Shown: positions 46,054 to 55,078 of the stretch, in pieces
Layout: every line of letters starts with the position of its first letter
Numbering within the stretch: position 1 is the first letter of the stretch
From: Hyphomicrobiales bacterium
GTDB taxonomy: Bacteria; Pseudomonadota; Alphaproteobacteria; Rhizobiales; Rhizobiaceae
Direction: 5' to 3'
Assembly: GCA_900489925.1 (NCBI GenBank)
Contig: UEHQ01000002.1
Span: 62,001 to 126,000 of the forward strand
Length of the DNA: 64,000 nt
Translations under genes and position numbers: made by a program
The notes under the pieces: generated by a model
What the model saw: only the letters and a program-made list of their open reading frames with translations
What the model was told of the DNA's origin: nothing
The model's database searches: none

Positions 46054-49000
46054 TCAACCTGCAAAATTCTTGATGAAACCGTCTGGTAGCCCTTCGGACG
46101 AAACTTCGGGCAAGCTGTATACAACCCAGCCCTTGCTCATCGCATCCGCCTCAGCTTCCGATGTCAGCTCTTTGGTCGACGCAGCAACCATACTTGCACG
46201 CCACGCAAACTCGAACTCAATGCCTCCGAAACGTGCGGGCATTGTATCGATCTGAGGAATGCCAGCGGCTCCGAACGCCTCAAGCCAAGGCGATACCACT
46301 GCGCCTGGTGCTGCCTTTGCCGCTCGGGAAATCTCCCCGCGACTCAGATCGATTAGGAACTGCGCAACTTGTGGGCTCGCGCGATTGATCAGCTCGTGGT
46401 CTGGCTGATTGAAGTAGGAGAGAAGGCAGCGATAGCAGCCACGCACGCAGCTCCCATCCTCTTTCTCCTGCAGCAGATCTGCATCCCCCGCCGCAATCGC
46501 AGCATCTACATTTTCGAAATGCATCAAGCCGAGCGCCGTCTTGGCGACCTCATTGATTGCTTTTCCGTCGTCAATCAGGCGCGTAAGCACGCCGGCTCCG
46601 CCTTCGGTCGCCTCATAGGTGAGAATTGCTCGCCTGTTATCTCTCGCGGGCAACGGCTCACTCAGGATTTCACCTTCCTCGAGCTGGAAGACCACCTCTA
46701 TCCCACGCAGCAATGCATGTTGGACCGTTGCGATCGTTTCCGGCTCGTATTGTTCTGGCCTTTCAAAGCGGAGCAGCAAGGCATTCTTTCGGTCGCGAAC
46801 GATTGGCACTATTCGGACCGGTTTCACCACATCCGGCGGCACATCCGTGTCACCATCCTCGCCGTCGGACTTCGCCCAGTAACCGGATCTGGGATCGATG
46901 TGGAAGCCGAAGACGGTCTGATCCCTTCGACGCTTCAGGCCCTTGTTCAAGCGGCTGATTTCGGCGCTATTGGCGTATTGAAGTGACAGGAGCGACGATT
47001 CTTCGCAGACGAACTTGGCGTTGCTCACCTGGACTTGGCCATCCTTTTTCGGCCAGGAGAACACGGTCTGGATATCAAAGCCCTGCCGTACCCGTTCTTC
47101 ATCGTTTGCCGTAATGCGCTCAGTCGGCGCCGCTTCGACATTGTCGATACGAAGCGTCTTCTTGATGGGGACCTCCCCAGCCATGTGATTGTCGCACCCG
47201 TGACAACGCTCCACTTCGCCTTCGTGGGACGCACCACAGTTGGAGCAAATGTAGATGTCCTTGGTCGCCAATTCGGATCCATCGCCTTGGCGTACCTCGG
47301 GGGGCAGCTTGGCCTTCATAACCCGGTAGGCACGGCCTTCATGGTATATCAGACTGCGCGGCCCGAACTCGGAAATGGCCAGAAAACGGGCCCTGGACAG
47401 GAATGTGCCGGTTTTCCCTTCACCGGGTACAAACGCGTACAGCGGTAGGCGTGGGAAATTGTACCCAGGCAGGAAGCCTTCCGTCGCAAGATACCGATAC
47501 GAATAGAAATCGGATCCATTCGAGGCCTTGCCTTGTTCGAGGATTGCGATTTGATCCTGAGCTTGCATCTGCGCGGCCTTGATCTTGCGTCGGTCCGCTC
47601 CCGAGAGCCCAGTGATCTCCGAGCGCTTGTTCGCCTCGGCCAACTGCGTTCTTGCGGAGCTGTAGAGCTCACGCCAACGGTCAAATGCCCGATCAAATGC
47701 CTTCGGCGCGTTCATGGCCGTGTGAAGAACGAACTCGTCCGGATCTTCCATCCAGATTGGGGTCTTGCCACCATCGGACGCCAGAATCTGTTTCAGAACT
47801 CGCGCCATCGGACCGCGCGCCTGAGAGACAAGAGTAGACTTCGAAATTACCGCCAGAACCTCGTCCTTCAGCGGGAATTTATCGCCGTGAAGGTCCAGGA
47901 TTTCAGGAATATCTGGGGAAAGCGCCAATTTCGCTTCCGCCAGCCAAACCGCATGAAGGTGCGACCGGACAAGTTCCTCATTCGTGATGTCAAGCGCGGG
48001 CGGCCGAACAACACCGGCCACCATATCATTGCGCCGTTCGAAGAAATACTGGTCATGCGGAGATCCCGAAGCGCAGTACGTCACGACAACCGCGGCCTGC
48101 CCAGACCGTCCGGCACGTCCAGCGCGTTGTGCATAATTCGCTGGCGTGGGCGGTACGTTGCGGAGATACACGGCGTTCAATGCGGAAATGTCGACGCCGA
48201 GTTCCATCGTCGGGGAGCAGAATAGCGCTGGCAAAAACCGGTCGGTTTCGCCGGTTGCTCGAATTTCCGTGCGGTACTCCGAGGTCGCGAGATGTTGCAT
48301 ATCATCCTGTTCGAACCGGAACCGCCATTCACGCCATTCGCGCTGTTTCTGCGATACCTGCGCCGTATGTTCACGGCCCTCCAGGCCCCAGTAGGAACTG
48401 CGCCCATCGCCAAAGTCGTTCGCGATCGCGGTGTAAAGGTCATGGAAGTATCGGTTGCCGCGCTGGCTTTCATCAGAAAGCGCGGGCCCGGGGATAAGCC
48501 GGACCGCGGATGGTGACAGGCGCCAGCCTGTCACGTCACCATCGAGCTCGACGGGCACAAGCAGCCCTTCATCGCTCAGGAAGGCAAGCACTCCCTCCAT
48601 GAACTCGTAATACTCATCCTTGTTCAGCTTCGCGCCTAGGACGGACTTCCGGTTCAGGAACCTTGCGATTCTGGAATTGGGGCCAGCCCGGAGAAGAGTT
48701 TGTTCTTCGCGAAGCGTGACCACATTCTTGCTGCCCCCGCGCAGGACCAGGGAAGAGCGTGCTCTCGGGTTCTCCTTCTGGTCAATTGCCCATGGGGCTT
48801 GAAGCAGCATACGGGATTTCTGAGCCACACCATCGAGGACGGTCAGGTCTAAGGCCTCGGTCTGAACAGCCAGGCCTTCGAGCATCGCAGACAATATAGC
48901 CTTGAGAATAGCCTGCCGCTGATCGATGCCGAGATCGCCAAGAGCTGGATGGATGGCCATGAAGCGCTCGCGATCTTCAGAAAGTTCCTCAAGGCCGAGG

Positions 49001-51231
49001 AAATTAACATCGATCAGATTGAGAACAGACAGGCTGGGGTTGGTGAAGCGCCATCCACGGCGTAGGTCCGTCCAGACACGATGGGCGAGCACTTTAGCGA
49101 GCGAACGCTGTGCGTCTTCACGGATAATGGCGCCAACATTCGCGTCCAGAAGCCAATGCTGCCGAGCCTCCTTGTTGGCTGCGGTGAAACCAAGCGCCTT
49201 CACTACCTGAAGGCCGAACTCGTCTTCTGCAAGGCCTTCTGAGCCAGCGGAGATCACCGCGTGAAGAATGGCTCCGCGCAACAGACTTACGAACAAGAAG
49301 TCGTTGAAATGACCTGACTGCAGTGCGGCATCCTGACGGTTGTCTGTAAAGCCCAGCAGTTTGCGCTTCGTCTCAGGCACGCCGCTGCCCGGTTTGTTCA
49401 TCCACTCCAGGGCACTGGCCACGAGCAGCGTTGTCGCAGAACTCCGCCCTTCGCCAGAGAGCCCGGCAAGCTTGCTGCGTTCACGCATGCCTTGCGTGGG
49501 CTCATCATGACAGCAAAGGCAGAAGGCAAACTTCCCGGGGATGAACCAGAAATCATTGCCGCCCGCTCCATGGCGGCCGTCTGCACCCACCGCATATGAT
49601 ATAGGGGTGCGCTTCTTACGATAGCCTCTCAGCCGCTCGATGCCATTCTTGTCCTCCCGCCAACTCTCAGGGTAGCCCTCAAGCTCCCCGGTGAACTGAA
49701 AGTCATTATCGTCGACATTTACTGGGCAGAGATAGCCGGCAACCTCGTCGTCCTCAGTATCGAGCGGGGTGTCATCAATGCTTCGGGGAAGAAAACGCAA
49801 ATCCCCATCATCCTCGACCTTCGTCACGACATGGTATTCTTGGCCACAGCTTCTGCAAAAACGCGTCGGATAAAGGCGGTTGCCAGGCGCATCCGGATCC
49901 TCAAGCTGCCCCTCGAGAAGAATCCGCCGGGGTCGGGCTGTGAGTGTCGTAAATACTTCGCCTGCGCCGGAGATGAAGCGATGGAGCTTGAAGGCGAGAA
50001 AAGCACCATCCTTTGTGCCGCCGCGCTCATTCTCAGGCAGACTTGTCCGGGTCAGGAACGTTTCGAGATAGTCGCGGCAGGTTTCGGCTTCGACCCCAGT
50101 GGCCAGCGACAGCTTTTCGACAGCCTGTTCGAACGGGATCGGCCTTTTTCTGCGGAGTTCGAGCCCGTCGTCCAATCCGAGTTCCAGCTCCGCCCATACC
50201 GAGAGCGCGTGGTGCTTCAGGGCCTCGTCGTCGAGTGCGTCCGGGAGGGGCTGCGTTAAGACCTTGCTCAAGGCGCCAACGACATGCTCAGTTTTCAAGG
50301 CGTCATCGGTGGCACGCTGCAAGGACTCGTCGATGACTGCATCCGGGCCAATCTCGGTGCCAAACAGTCGTGATGCGACCTTCGCGACAGCGAGTGCGCG
50401 GCTCTCATCCGATCCCTCGGATGCCATCGTTGCCGAGGTGCCGATGCAGATCGGCTCTTTGTCAGGAGAGCATCGATCACGCAGACGCCGAACCAGGACT
50501 GCAACATCGGCTCCCTGGCGTCCGCGGTAGGTGTGCAGTTCGTCGAGAATTATGAACTCGAGGCCGGATGCGTTTGCGATTACCTGCGAGTCCAGATCGT
50601 CCTGCCGCGTCAGCAGCAATTCGGCCATCATGTAGTTTGTCAGGAGAATATCTGGCGGGTTGGCGGCAATGCGCTCGCGTTCTTCTCGGCTTTCCTGACC
50701 AGTGTAACGCTTTACCACCGGCCTGAAATTATCAGGTAAACCAGAACCAGCGATGAACTTGTCAATTTCCTTCATCTGGCTATTAGCCAGGGCGTTCATC
50801 GGATAGACGATGATTGCAGATGTCCGCCGAGGTTTTCCTGCGCGACGAGCACGGATAATTGCGTCGACAACTGGCACAAAGAAGCACAGGGATTTCCCCG
50901 AACCTGTGCCGGTCGTGACAACGTAGCTCTTGCCCTGTTTCGCCTTCGCAATTGCTTCGGCTTGGTGACGATGGAAGCGAAGGGGTGTCGCTCCGAACCG
51001 GAAAACCTTGCCCGTGCCCTCATCAAGGTCACCTGTGGCGACGAGTTCATCGACCGTCGGCCCAGCCATAAAGCGCGGGTTGAGTGATAGGAGGGCATCA
51101 GGCCAGAACTTTCCGGCGTCGTACTGCGCGTCGATCTCGGATTTCAGGTCAGGCGCCCGAATCGCGCTGAAGGAACGCGAGAAGTGCTCATAGGCAGCTA
51201 TCAATTGGTGATCAAATTCAAACGCTTTCAT
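46054..51231 (-). CDS. Very large DEAD/DEAH helicase with C-terminal DUF1998 (DrmA/DrmB- or DruE-like)
   Basis: A 1725-residue SF2 helicase. Motif I TGTGSGKS (107-114), motif II DELH (230-233), motif III GTSAT (264-268), with motifs IV-VI well downstream (YAQRAGRAGRSGQ). A four-cysteine zinc ribbon lies near 1329 (CSNCGASHEG ... CHGCDN), and the C-terminus has the DUF1998 cysteine cluster CVRGCYRCLLSYFNQ near 1595-1602. This joins in one protein what DISARM splits into DrmA (helicase) and DrmB (DUF1998); DruE of Druantia is also a large DUF1998 helicase. The ATG at 51231 is preferred to a TTG 12 nt upstream. It is the first gene of the five-gene operon. Confidence 0.88.
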   Translation of the reverse strand: MKAFEFDHQLIAAYEHFSRSFSAIRAPDLKSEIDAQYDAGKFWPDALLSLNPRFMAGPTVDELVATGDLDEGTGKVFRFGATPLRFHRHQAEAIAKAKQGKSYVVTTGTGSGKSLCFFVPVVDAIIRARRAGKPRRTSAIIVYPMNALANSQMKEIDKFIAGSGLPDNFRPVVKRYTGQESREERERIAANPPDILLTNYMMAELLLTRQDDLDSQVIANASGLEFIILDELHTYRGRQGADVAVLVRRLRDRCSPDKEPICIGTSATMASEGSDESRALAVAKVASRLFGTEIGPDAVIDESLQRATDDALKTEHVVGALSKVLTQPLPDALDDEALKHHALSVWAELELGLDDGLELRRKRPIPFEQAVEKLSLATGVEAETCRDYLETFLTRTSLPENERGGTKDGAFLAFKLHRFISGAGEVFTTLTARPRRILLEGQLEDPDAPGNRLYPTRFCRSCGQEYHVVTKVEDDGDLRFLPRSIDDTPLDTEDDEVAGYLCPVNVDDNDFQFTGELEGYPESWREDKNGIERLRGYRKKRTPISYAVGADGRHGAGGNDFWFIPGKFAFCLCCHDEPTQGMRERSKLAGLSGEGRSSATTLLVASALEWMNKPGSGVPETKRKLLGFTDNRQDAALQSGHFNDFLFVSLLRGAILHAVISAGSEGLAEDEFGLQVVKALGFTAANKEARQHWLLDANVGAIIREDAQRSLAKVLAHRVWTDLRRGWRFTNPSLSVLNLIDVNFLGLEELSEDRERFMAIHPALGDLGIDQRQAILKAILSAMLEGLAVQTEALDLTVLDGVAQKSRMLLQAPWAIDQKENPRARSSLVLRGGSKNVVTLREEQTLLRAGPNSRIARFLNRKSVLGAKLNKDEYYEFMEGVLAFLSDEGLLVPVELDGDVTGWRLSPSAVRLIPGPALSDESQRGNRYFHDLYTAIANDFGDGRSSYWGLEGREHTAQVSQKQREWREWRFRFEQDDMQHLATSEYRTEIRATGETDRFLPALFCSPTMELGVDISALNAVYLRNVPPTPANYAQRAGRAGRSGQAAVVVTYCASGSPHDQYFFERRNDMVAGVVRPPALDITNEELVRSHLHAVWLAEAKLALSPDIPEILDLHGDKFPLKDEVLAVISKSTLVSQARGPMARVLKQILASDGGKTPIWMEDPDEFVLHTAMNAPKAFDRAFDRWRELYSSARTQLAEANKRSEITGLSGADRRKIKAAQMQAQDQIAILEQGKASNGSDFYSYRYLATEGFLPGYNFPRLPLYAFVPGEGKTGTFLSRARFLAISEFGPRSLIYHEGRAYRVMKAKLPPEVRQGDGSELATKDIYICSNCGASHEGEVERCHGCDNHMAGEVPIKKTLRIDNVEAAPTERITANDEERVRQGFDIQTVFSWPKKDGQVQVSNAKFVCEESSLLSLQYANSAEISRLNKGLKRRRDQTVFGFHIDPRSGYWAKSDGEDGDTDVPPDVVKPVRIVPIVRDRKNALLLRFERPEQYEPETIATVQHALLRGIEVVFQLEEGEILSEPLPARDNRRAILTYEATEGGAGVLTRLIDDGKAINEVAKTALGLMHFENVDAAIAAGDADLLQEKEDGSCVRGCYRCLLSYFNQPDHELINRASPQVAQFLIDLSRGEISRAAKAAPGAVVSPWLEAFGAAGIPQIDTMPARFGGIEFEFAWRASMVAASTKELTSEAEADAMSKGWVVYSLPEVSSEGLPDGFIKNFAG

Positions 51232-51410
51232 CAAGATGCCCAACTATTTGAACGACAAGATTTTTTTACGATAAACAGCAAGTATTGAAAGCACAATTGG
51301 CTTTCCAATCGTCGCATTGTGGAAAATACCACCCTACTTCAGTGTCGCTAGGCGGCGAATGACGCATTCCGCGTATCACTTCGCGCATACAATGCTCTAC
51401 AGGAGGTGAA

Positions 51411-51429
51411 AGCGGAAATAATCTCCGCT
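51411..51429. repeat. Hairpin repeat copy in the gap between the helicase operon and the OLD-like gene
   Basis: AGCGGAAA (51411-51418), TAA, TCTCCGCT (51422-51429), one mismatch in the stem. The 374-bp gap 51232-51605 between divergent genes holds promoters for both; a T-rich stretch on the minus strand near 51260 could belong to the operon promoter. No other structure was seen. After the hairpin, GGGGCCGCAAGCG...TTGACCGG resembles the sequence after the copy at 36074. Confidence 0.5.
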
Positions 51430-51605
51430 GAGGGGCCGCAAGCGAATTGACCGGTTTGAGTGCGCTATGTTGGGAAGCAGTCATTCGTTCGGGTCCGATG
51501 ACGAGATTGACCGTGGCGATCGTCCTGTGGACCCAATGCGATTGACGTTGCACTTTTCGTGGTGACCCCTTTTTATGGACTGCAGCCTATAGTGGTGGGG
51601 GATAC

Positions 51606-53459
51606 ATGCAGGTTCGGCTCGACCAAATCACGGTGAGGCATTTCAAGCGGATTGAAGAGCTCACTATAAATCTGAAGCCCGTCACGGCACTTGTCGGCGG
51701 GAACACCAGCGGCAAGAGCAGCGCGTTGCAAGCAGCGCAGCTCGGGGTGTCTATCCTACAGGCGGCGTTGCGTAGGCTGCGTGGTGACGGCACGCCCGAC
51801 TTCGCCGCCACAGTGTCGAACGACGCAGTCCTTTTTCGGCCTACCGAACGTCTCTTGGATCTGCGCCGGGGTGATCCGGCAACGCAGAACCTTGGCTTTT
51901 CCATTACCTATAGCGGCGTGGATCTCGACACGGACGCCGCAAAAGAGATGACGATTGAGGTAAGGCGCGGAAAGAACGCTAACATCGCGATCAACCGCAC
52001 CGGCGACGACGACTTTGCAGCCGTGCTCGCAGATCCCGACCGACCGTTTTCGATCCTGACACCGGGCCTTTCCGGCATACCGATGCGCGAGGAGTGGCAC
52101 ACGAAGGGCGCGATGGATGCTGCTGTCATGCACGGTGATGCGAACCTGTACCTTCGTACCGTGCTCGACCACCTATTTACCCGTGATTTGGACGAGATGG
52201 CTCGGGCCTCGTGGACGCACACACGCAACATCGGGGCGCTTCCTGACAGCGGTTGGAAGACTTTTTCTACCCTCCTTGACCACTGCTATCCTGGTGCGCG
52301 CGTCGTCGTGGCGCATGACCAGCACCGCGATCGGTATGTGAAGGTCGAAGTCGAGGGGACGGATTCCCGAGTGACGATCGACATGGCTTCGACGGGCATG
52401 CTGCAGGTTATCCAGATCATCGCCTACGCTTGCTTCTACGCGCCCCCGCTCCTGCTACTCGACGAGCCGGATGCCCATCTTCACGCCGACAGCCAGTCGC
52501 GGCTCTACGAGGCGTTGCGCGGTGTCGCCGCAGAGACACAAACGCGCATCCTATTCGCCAGTCACTCCCCGCAGCTAATCCAGCGCCTGATGTATGACGC
52601 CGACGCTGCCGTCGTCTGGATGAGCGAGGGCGTCCAGGTGCCCGTCGACGAAGCCCAGCGGCCTGCGATTCCCATACTCATGACCCTCGGTGCGCTTTCG
52701 GCCGGCGCCGACGCCTTCGACCCCGCGCGTCCCGTCCTCCTGATGACCGAGGACAAGCGCACCAAACCAGTCACCGCGCTGGCGCTAGCCAACGGGGCTC
52801 CACAAAACCTCGCCGTCATCTCCTACAACGGATGCGGCAATCTGCCAGCCGCCCGCCTGCTCGCCAGCATGATCACTGACATGAGACCCGACGCGCGGAT
52901 CATCCTCCATCGCGACCGCGACTTCCGCACTCAACCGGAGATGGACTTTGAGATCGCGACTGCGGACGCCGAGCGGCTGCGGAATGGCGTCACACGCGTC
53001 ACGGAGGTGTTCACGCCTCTCAACGACGTTGAACATTCCTTCGCCCAAGCCGAGCACCTCAAGGCCAAGTTTCCACAGCTTGCGCCGGAGGTGGTCGACG
53101 CTGCAATCTCCCACGTCACAGCCTTCAAGCGTGACCAACTTGTCGCCGCCGCCCACACCGCGCGCGGCCAAATCCGAACGACGGTCTACGAGAGCACGCG
53201 CAAGCGCGGAAAACCCGAATGGGCACAGTGCGGCATGCCTGCGGATCCGCCAGCAATTGCCAACTTCGTGCCTCCAAACGGCCTTGTCCCCGTAGCCTTC
53301 GAGCATAGCCACGGCAAAATGCTGATGGACGGCCTCCGCACGCGGATACATCAACAAGTTGGCGGAGCGACGCAGGATTGCGAGAATATAATCTATTCAT
53401 CGTCAGACCATCTTATCGCGCCGAACTGGACATCTATTTTTAACCCTCCGCCAGAGTGA
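51606..53459 (+). CDS. OLD-like ATPase/nuclease (ABC ATPase plus TOPRIM-like domain)
   Basis: A 617-residue protein. The N-terminal ABC ATPase has Walker A GGNTSGKSS (31-39), a signature region, Walker B LLLLDEPDAHLH (Asp286-Glu287) and FASHSPQLI as the switch. The C-terminal part has a TOPRIM-like arrangement: MTEDKRTK with Glu382 and HRDRDF with Asp437 and Asp439. This is the layout of OLD-family (GajA-like) nucleases. No UvrD-like partner (GajB) follows; the next genes are the 502-aa/PLD pair after 110 bp. A single-gene class OLD or a new combination are both possible. Confidence 0.85.
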   Translation: MQVRLDQITVRHFKRIEELTINLKPVTALVGGNTSGKSSALQAAQLGVSILQAALRRLRGDGTPDFAATVSNDAVLFRPTERLLDLRRGDPATQNLGFSITYSGVDLDTDAAKEMTIEVRRGKNANIAINRTGDDDFAAVLADPDRPFSILTPGLSGIPMREEWHTKGAMDAAVMHGDANLYLRTVLDHLFTRDLDEMARASWTHTRNIGALPDSGWKTFSTLLDHCYPGARVVVAHDQHRDRYVKVEVEGTDSRVTIDMASTGMLQVIQIIAYACFYAPPLLLLDEPDAHLHADSQSRLYEALRGVAAETQTRILFASHSPQLIQRLMYDADAAVVWMSEGVQVPVDEAQRPAIPILMTLGALSAGADAFDPARPVLLMTEDKRTKPVTALALANGAPQNLAVISYNGCGNLPAARLLASMITDMRPDARIILHRDRDFRTQPEMDFEIATADAERLRNGVTRVTEVFTPLNDVEHSFAQAEHLKAKFPQLAPEVVDAAISHVTAFKRDQLVAAAHTARGQIRTTVYESTRKRGKPEWAQCGMPADPPAIANFVPPNGLVPVAFEHSHGKMLMDGLRTRIHQQVGGATQDCENIIYSSSDHLIAPNWTSIFNPPPE

Positions 53460-53569
53460 TGGCCGCGGGAAGTTTTCGACGCTTCATGCCGGGCTAAAAT
53501 CAATATTGCCAACTCTTAGATCTTCCCGTCCTATAGCGCTATTTGTGAATCGATGCCGGTGAGACTTGA

Positions 53570-55078
53570 ATGGTAGCTGAGCCTGAGTGGACGGAGCGGA
53601 TCGACAAGCGTGGACTCGATCCTCTCGGGATGCAGAATGCCGGCGTCGCGCTTTATCAGTCTCTAGTTCCAGGCATCAGCAACGTCACTTTGCGCATCCG
53701 CTACTACGGCCTTTATTGCTGGGTAAGCGACGCTTACGCGCGCGAAAAGGGATCCACAGACTTTGCCGAATGGCGCTCCTGGGTCCGGCGCGCCGAAGCT
53801 CTTTTCGCGCTCGTCGCGTCCTATCATGGAGGCGAGGGTGGTGTTGGCGGTGTCGAGTGGGCGGACCGGAGGCTCTCGCTTGAGGAGTCTGAGATCGATT
53901 TCACGCAGGCCGCCTCCAACGATACGAACGTGACTCGCTACCTCCGGCAGTCGTTGGGCGTCTTCGGCGGCGCCTACTATTCGCAGATGGTGGAACTCGG
54001 ACTTTTCGTCGAGGGAGACCATGGTATCCAGCGGGCAAGCAACGGCCTCGGACTGGCCGCGGCCCAGGCCTTTCGAGAGGCGATTGGAGACGAGGTCGAG
54101 GCGCTTCTGATCGAGTGCATCAAGTCGGCAAAGGTCACGCCCTCGATCTTGGACGAGCTCTGGCCGATCCTCCCCTCGCAGATTCTCGAAAATTCGGACG
54201 AGCTGGCGATCTACGACCAGCTCCTTTTCATGACAGGAGCCGAAGCGACGACAGGTGACCTGAGTCGCACGGCGTCCCTTAAGCTCGTCCTAGCGACATC
54301 GAAGGCTATGGCCGGCCGCCCGGATCCGATGACCGTCCGGTGGCATCTGTTCTCGACGCCCACGTTCGGTGACGACGATCTGGACCGGCAGCGCGTTCGG
54401 TGGGAAGCTTACCACTGCCACGATTTCATGCAGATCGCCGCAGCGGCCTTTCTGGAATGGGCTCTCGCTCTCATGGGAGAGCAGGATGCAGGTTTGACGC
54501 TCGCCGAAATCCGCGGAGAGATCTGGGAACGGCTCGGGTCGGGTGAGAGCGCCGACGAACGGTGGTCCGCTTTTCAGCATAGGCTAGGAAACGAGGCATT
54601 CGACTATCGCGGTAGGTGGTCGAACTTGACAGGACGACGTGGAACTCCGGAAGCAAAGGCCTGGGACGCGATTTCGACGCTCGCCGCGCTGTTCGAGCGG
54701 ATGGCATCGGACGAACGTCTGAGCGAAGTGATGCGGCGGGAGCTTCCCATCTCAGGCAATGCAAGGTCCATCGTGACGGAGATGAACTGGTTCTCAAGCC
54801 GGGCGGATGAGCCCGTTCGCGACCTGATTTCGGCATATGTCATCGAGCGGGTGGTCCTTAGACATAGCTGGGTCGCGATGCAGAAGCTCCGGAGACAGAA
54901 GGACTACACGTTTCTGTTCGAAGTTCGCGACGGACGGCTCCGTCGCCGCAATGGATACGCGCCGGTCGCCACGACTCCACGGCTCAACCCCGCCATCCAA
55001 TTCCTCGTGGACGTCGGACTGGTCGATGACGACGGCCTCACGGAACGTGCCGCAAAACTGCTCGGAGGGGCGGCGTGA
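53570..55078 (+). CDS. Hypothetical protein (502 aa) coupled to the PLD nuclease
   Basis: A 502-residue, mainly helical, acidic protein. Recognisable stretches are RGLDPLGMQNAGVALYQSLV followed by PGISNVTLRIRYYGLYCWVS near the N-terminus, and a C-terminal RRRNGYAPVATTPRLNPAIQ part with possible winged-helix character. I do not recognise a named family. The stop overlaps the PLD-protein ATG as ATGA, so both are made together. Its conserved-looking N-terminus beside a PLD nuclease suggests a two-component module in which this protein may sense or bind nucleic acid. That role is inference. Confidence 0.7.
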   Translation: MVAEPEWTERIDKRGLDPLGMQNAGVALYQSLVPGISNVTLRIRYYGLYCWVSDAYAREKGSTDFAEWRSWVRRAEALFALVASYHGGEGGVGGVEWADRRLSLEESEIDFTQAASNDTNVTRYLRQSLGVFGGAYYSQMVELGLFVEGDHGIQRASNGLGLAAAQAFREAIGDEVEALLIECIKSAKVTPSILDELWPILPSQILENSDELAIYDQLLFMTGAEATTGDLSRTASLKLVLATSKAMAGRPDPMTVRWHLFSTPTFGDDDLDRQRVRWEAYHCHDFMQIAAAAFLEWALALMGEQDAGLTLAEIRGEIWERLGSGESADERWSAFQHRLGNEAFDYRGRWSNLTGRRGTPEAKAWDAISTLAALFERMASDERLSEVMRRELPISGNARSIVTEMNWFSSRADEPVRDLISAYVIERVVLRHSWVAMQKLRRQKDYTFLFEVRDGRLRRRNGYAPVATTPRLNPAIQFLVDVGLVDDDGLTERAAKLLGGAA

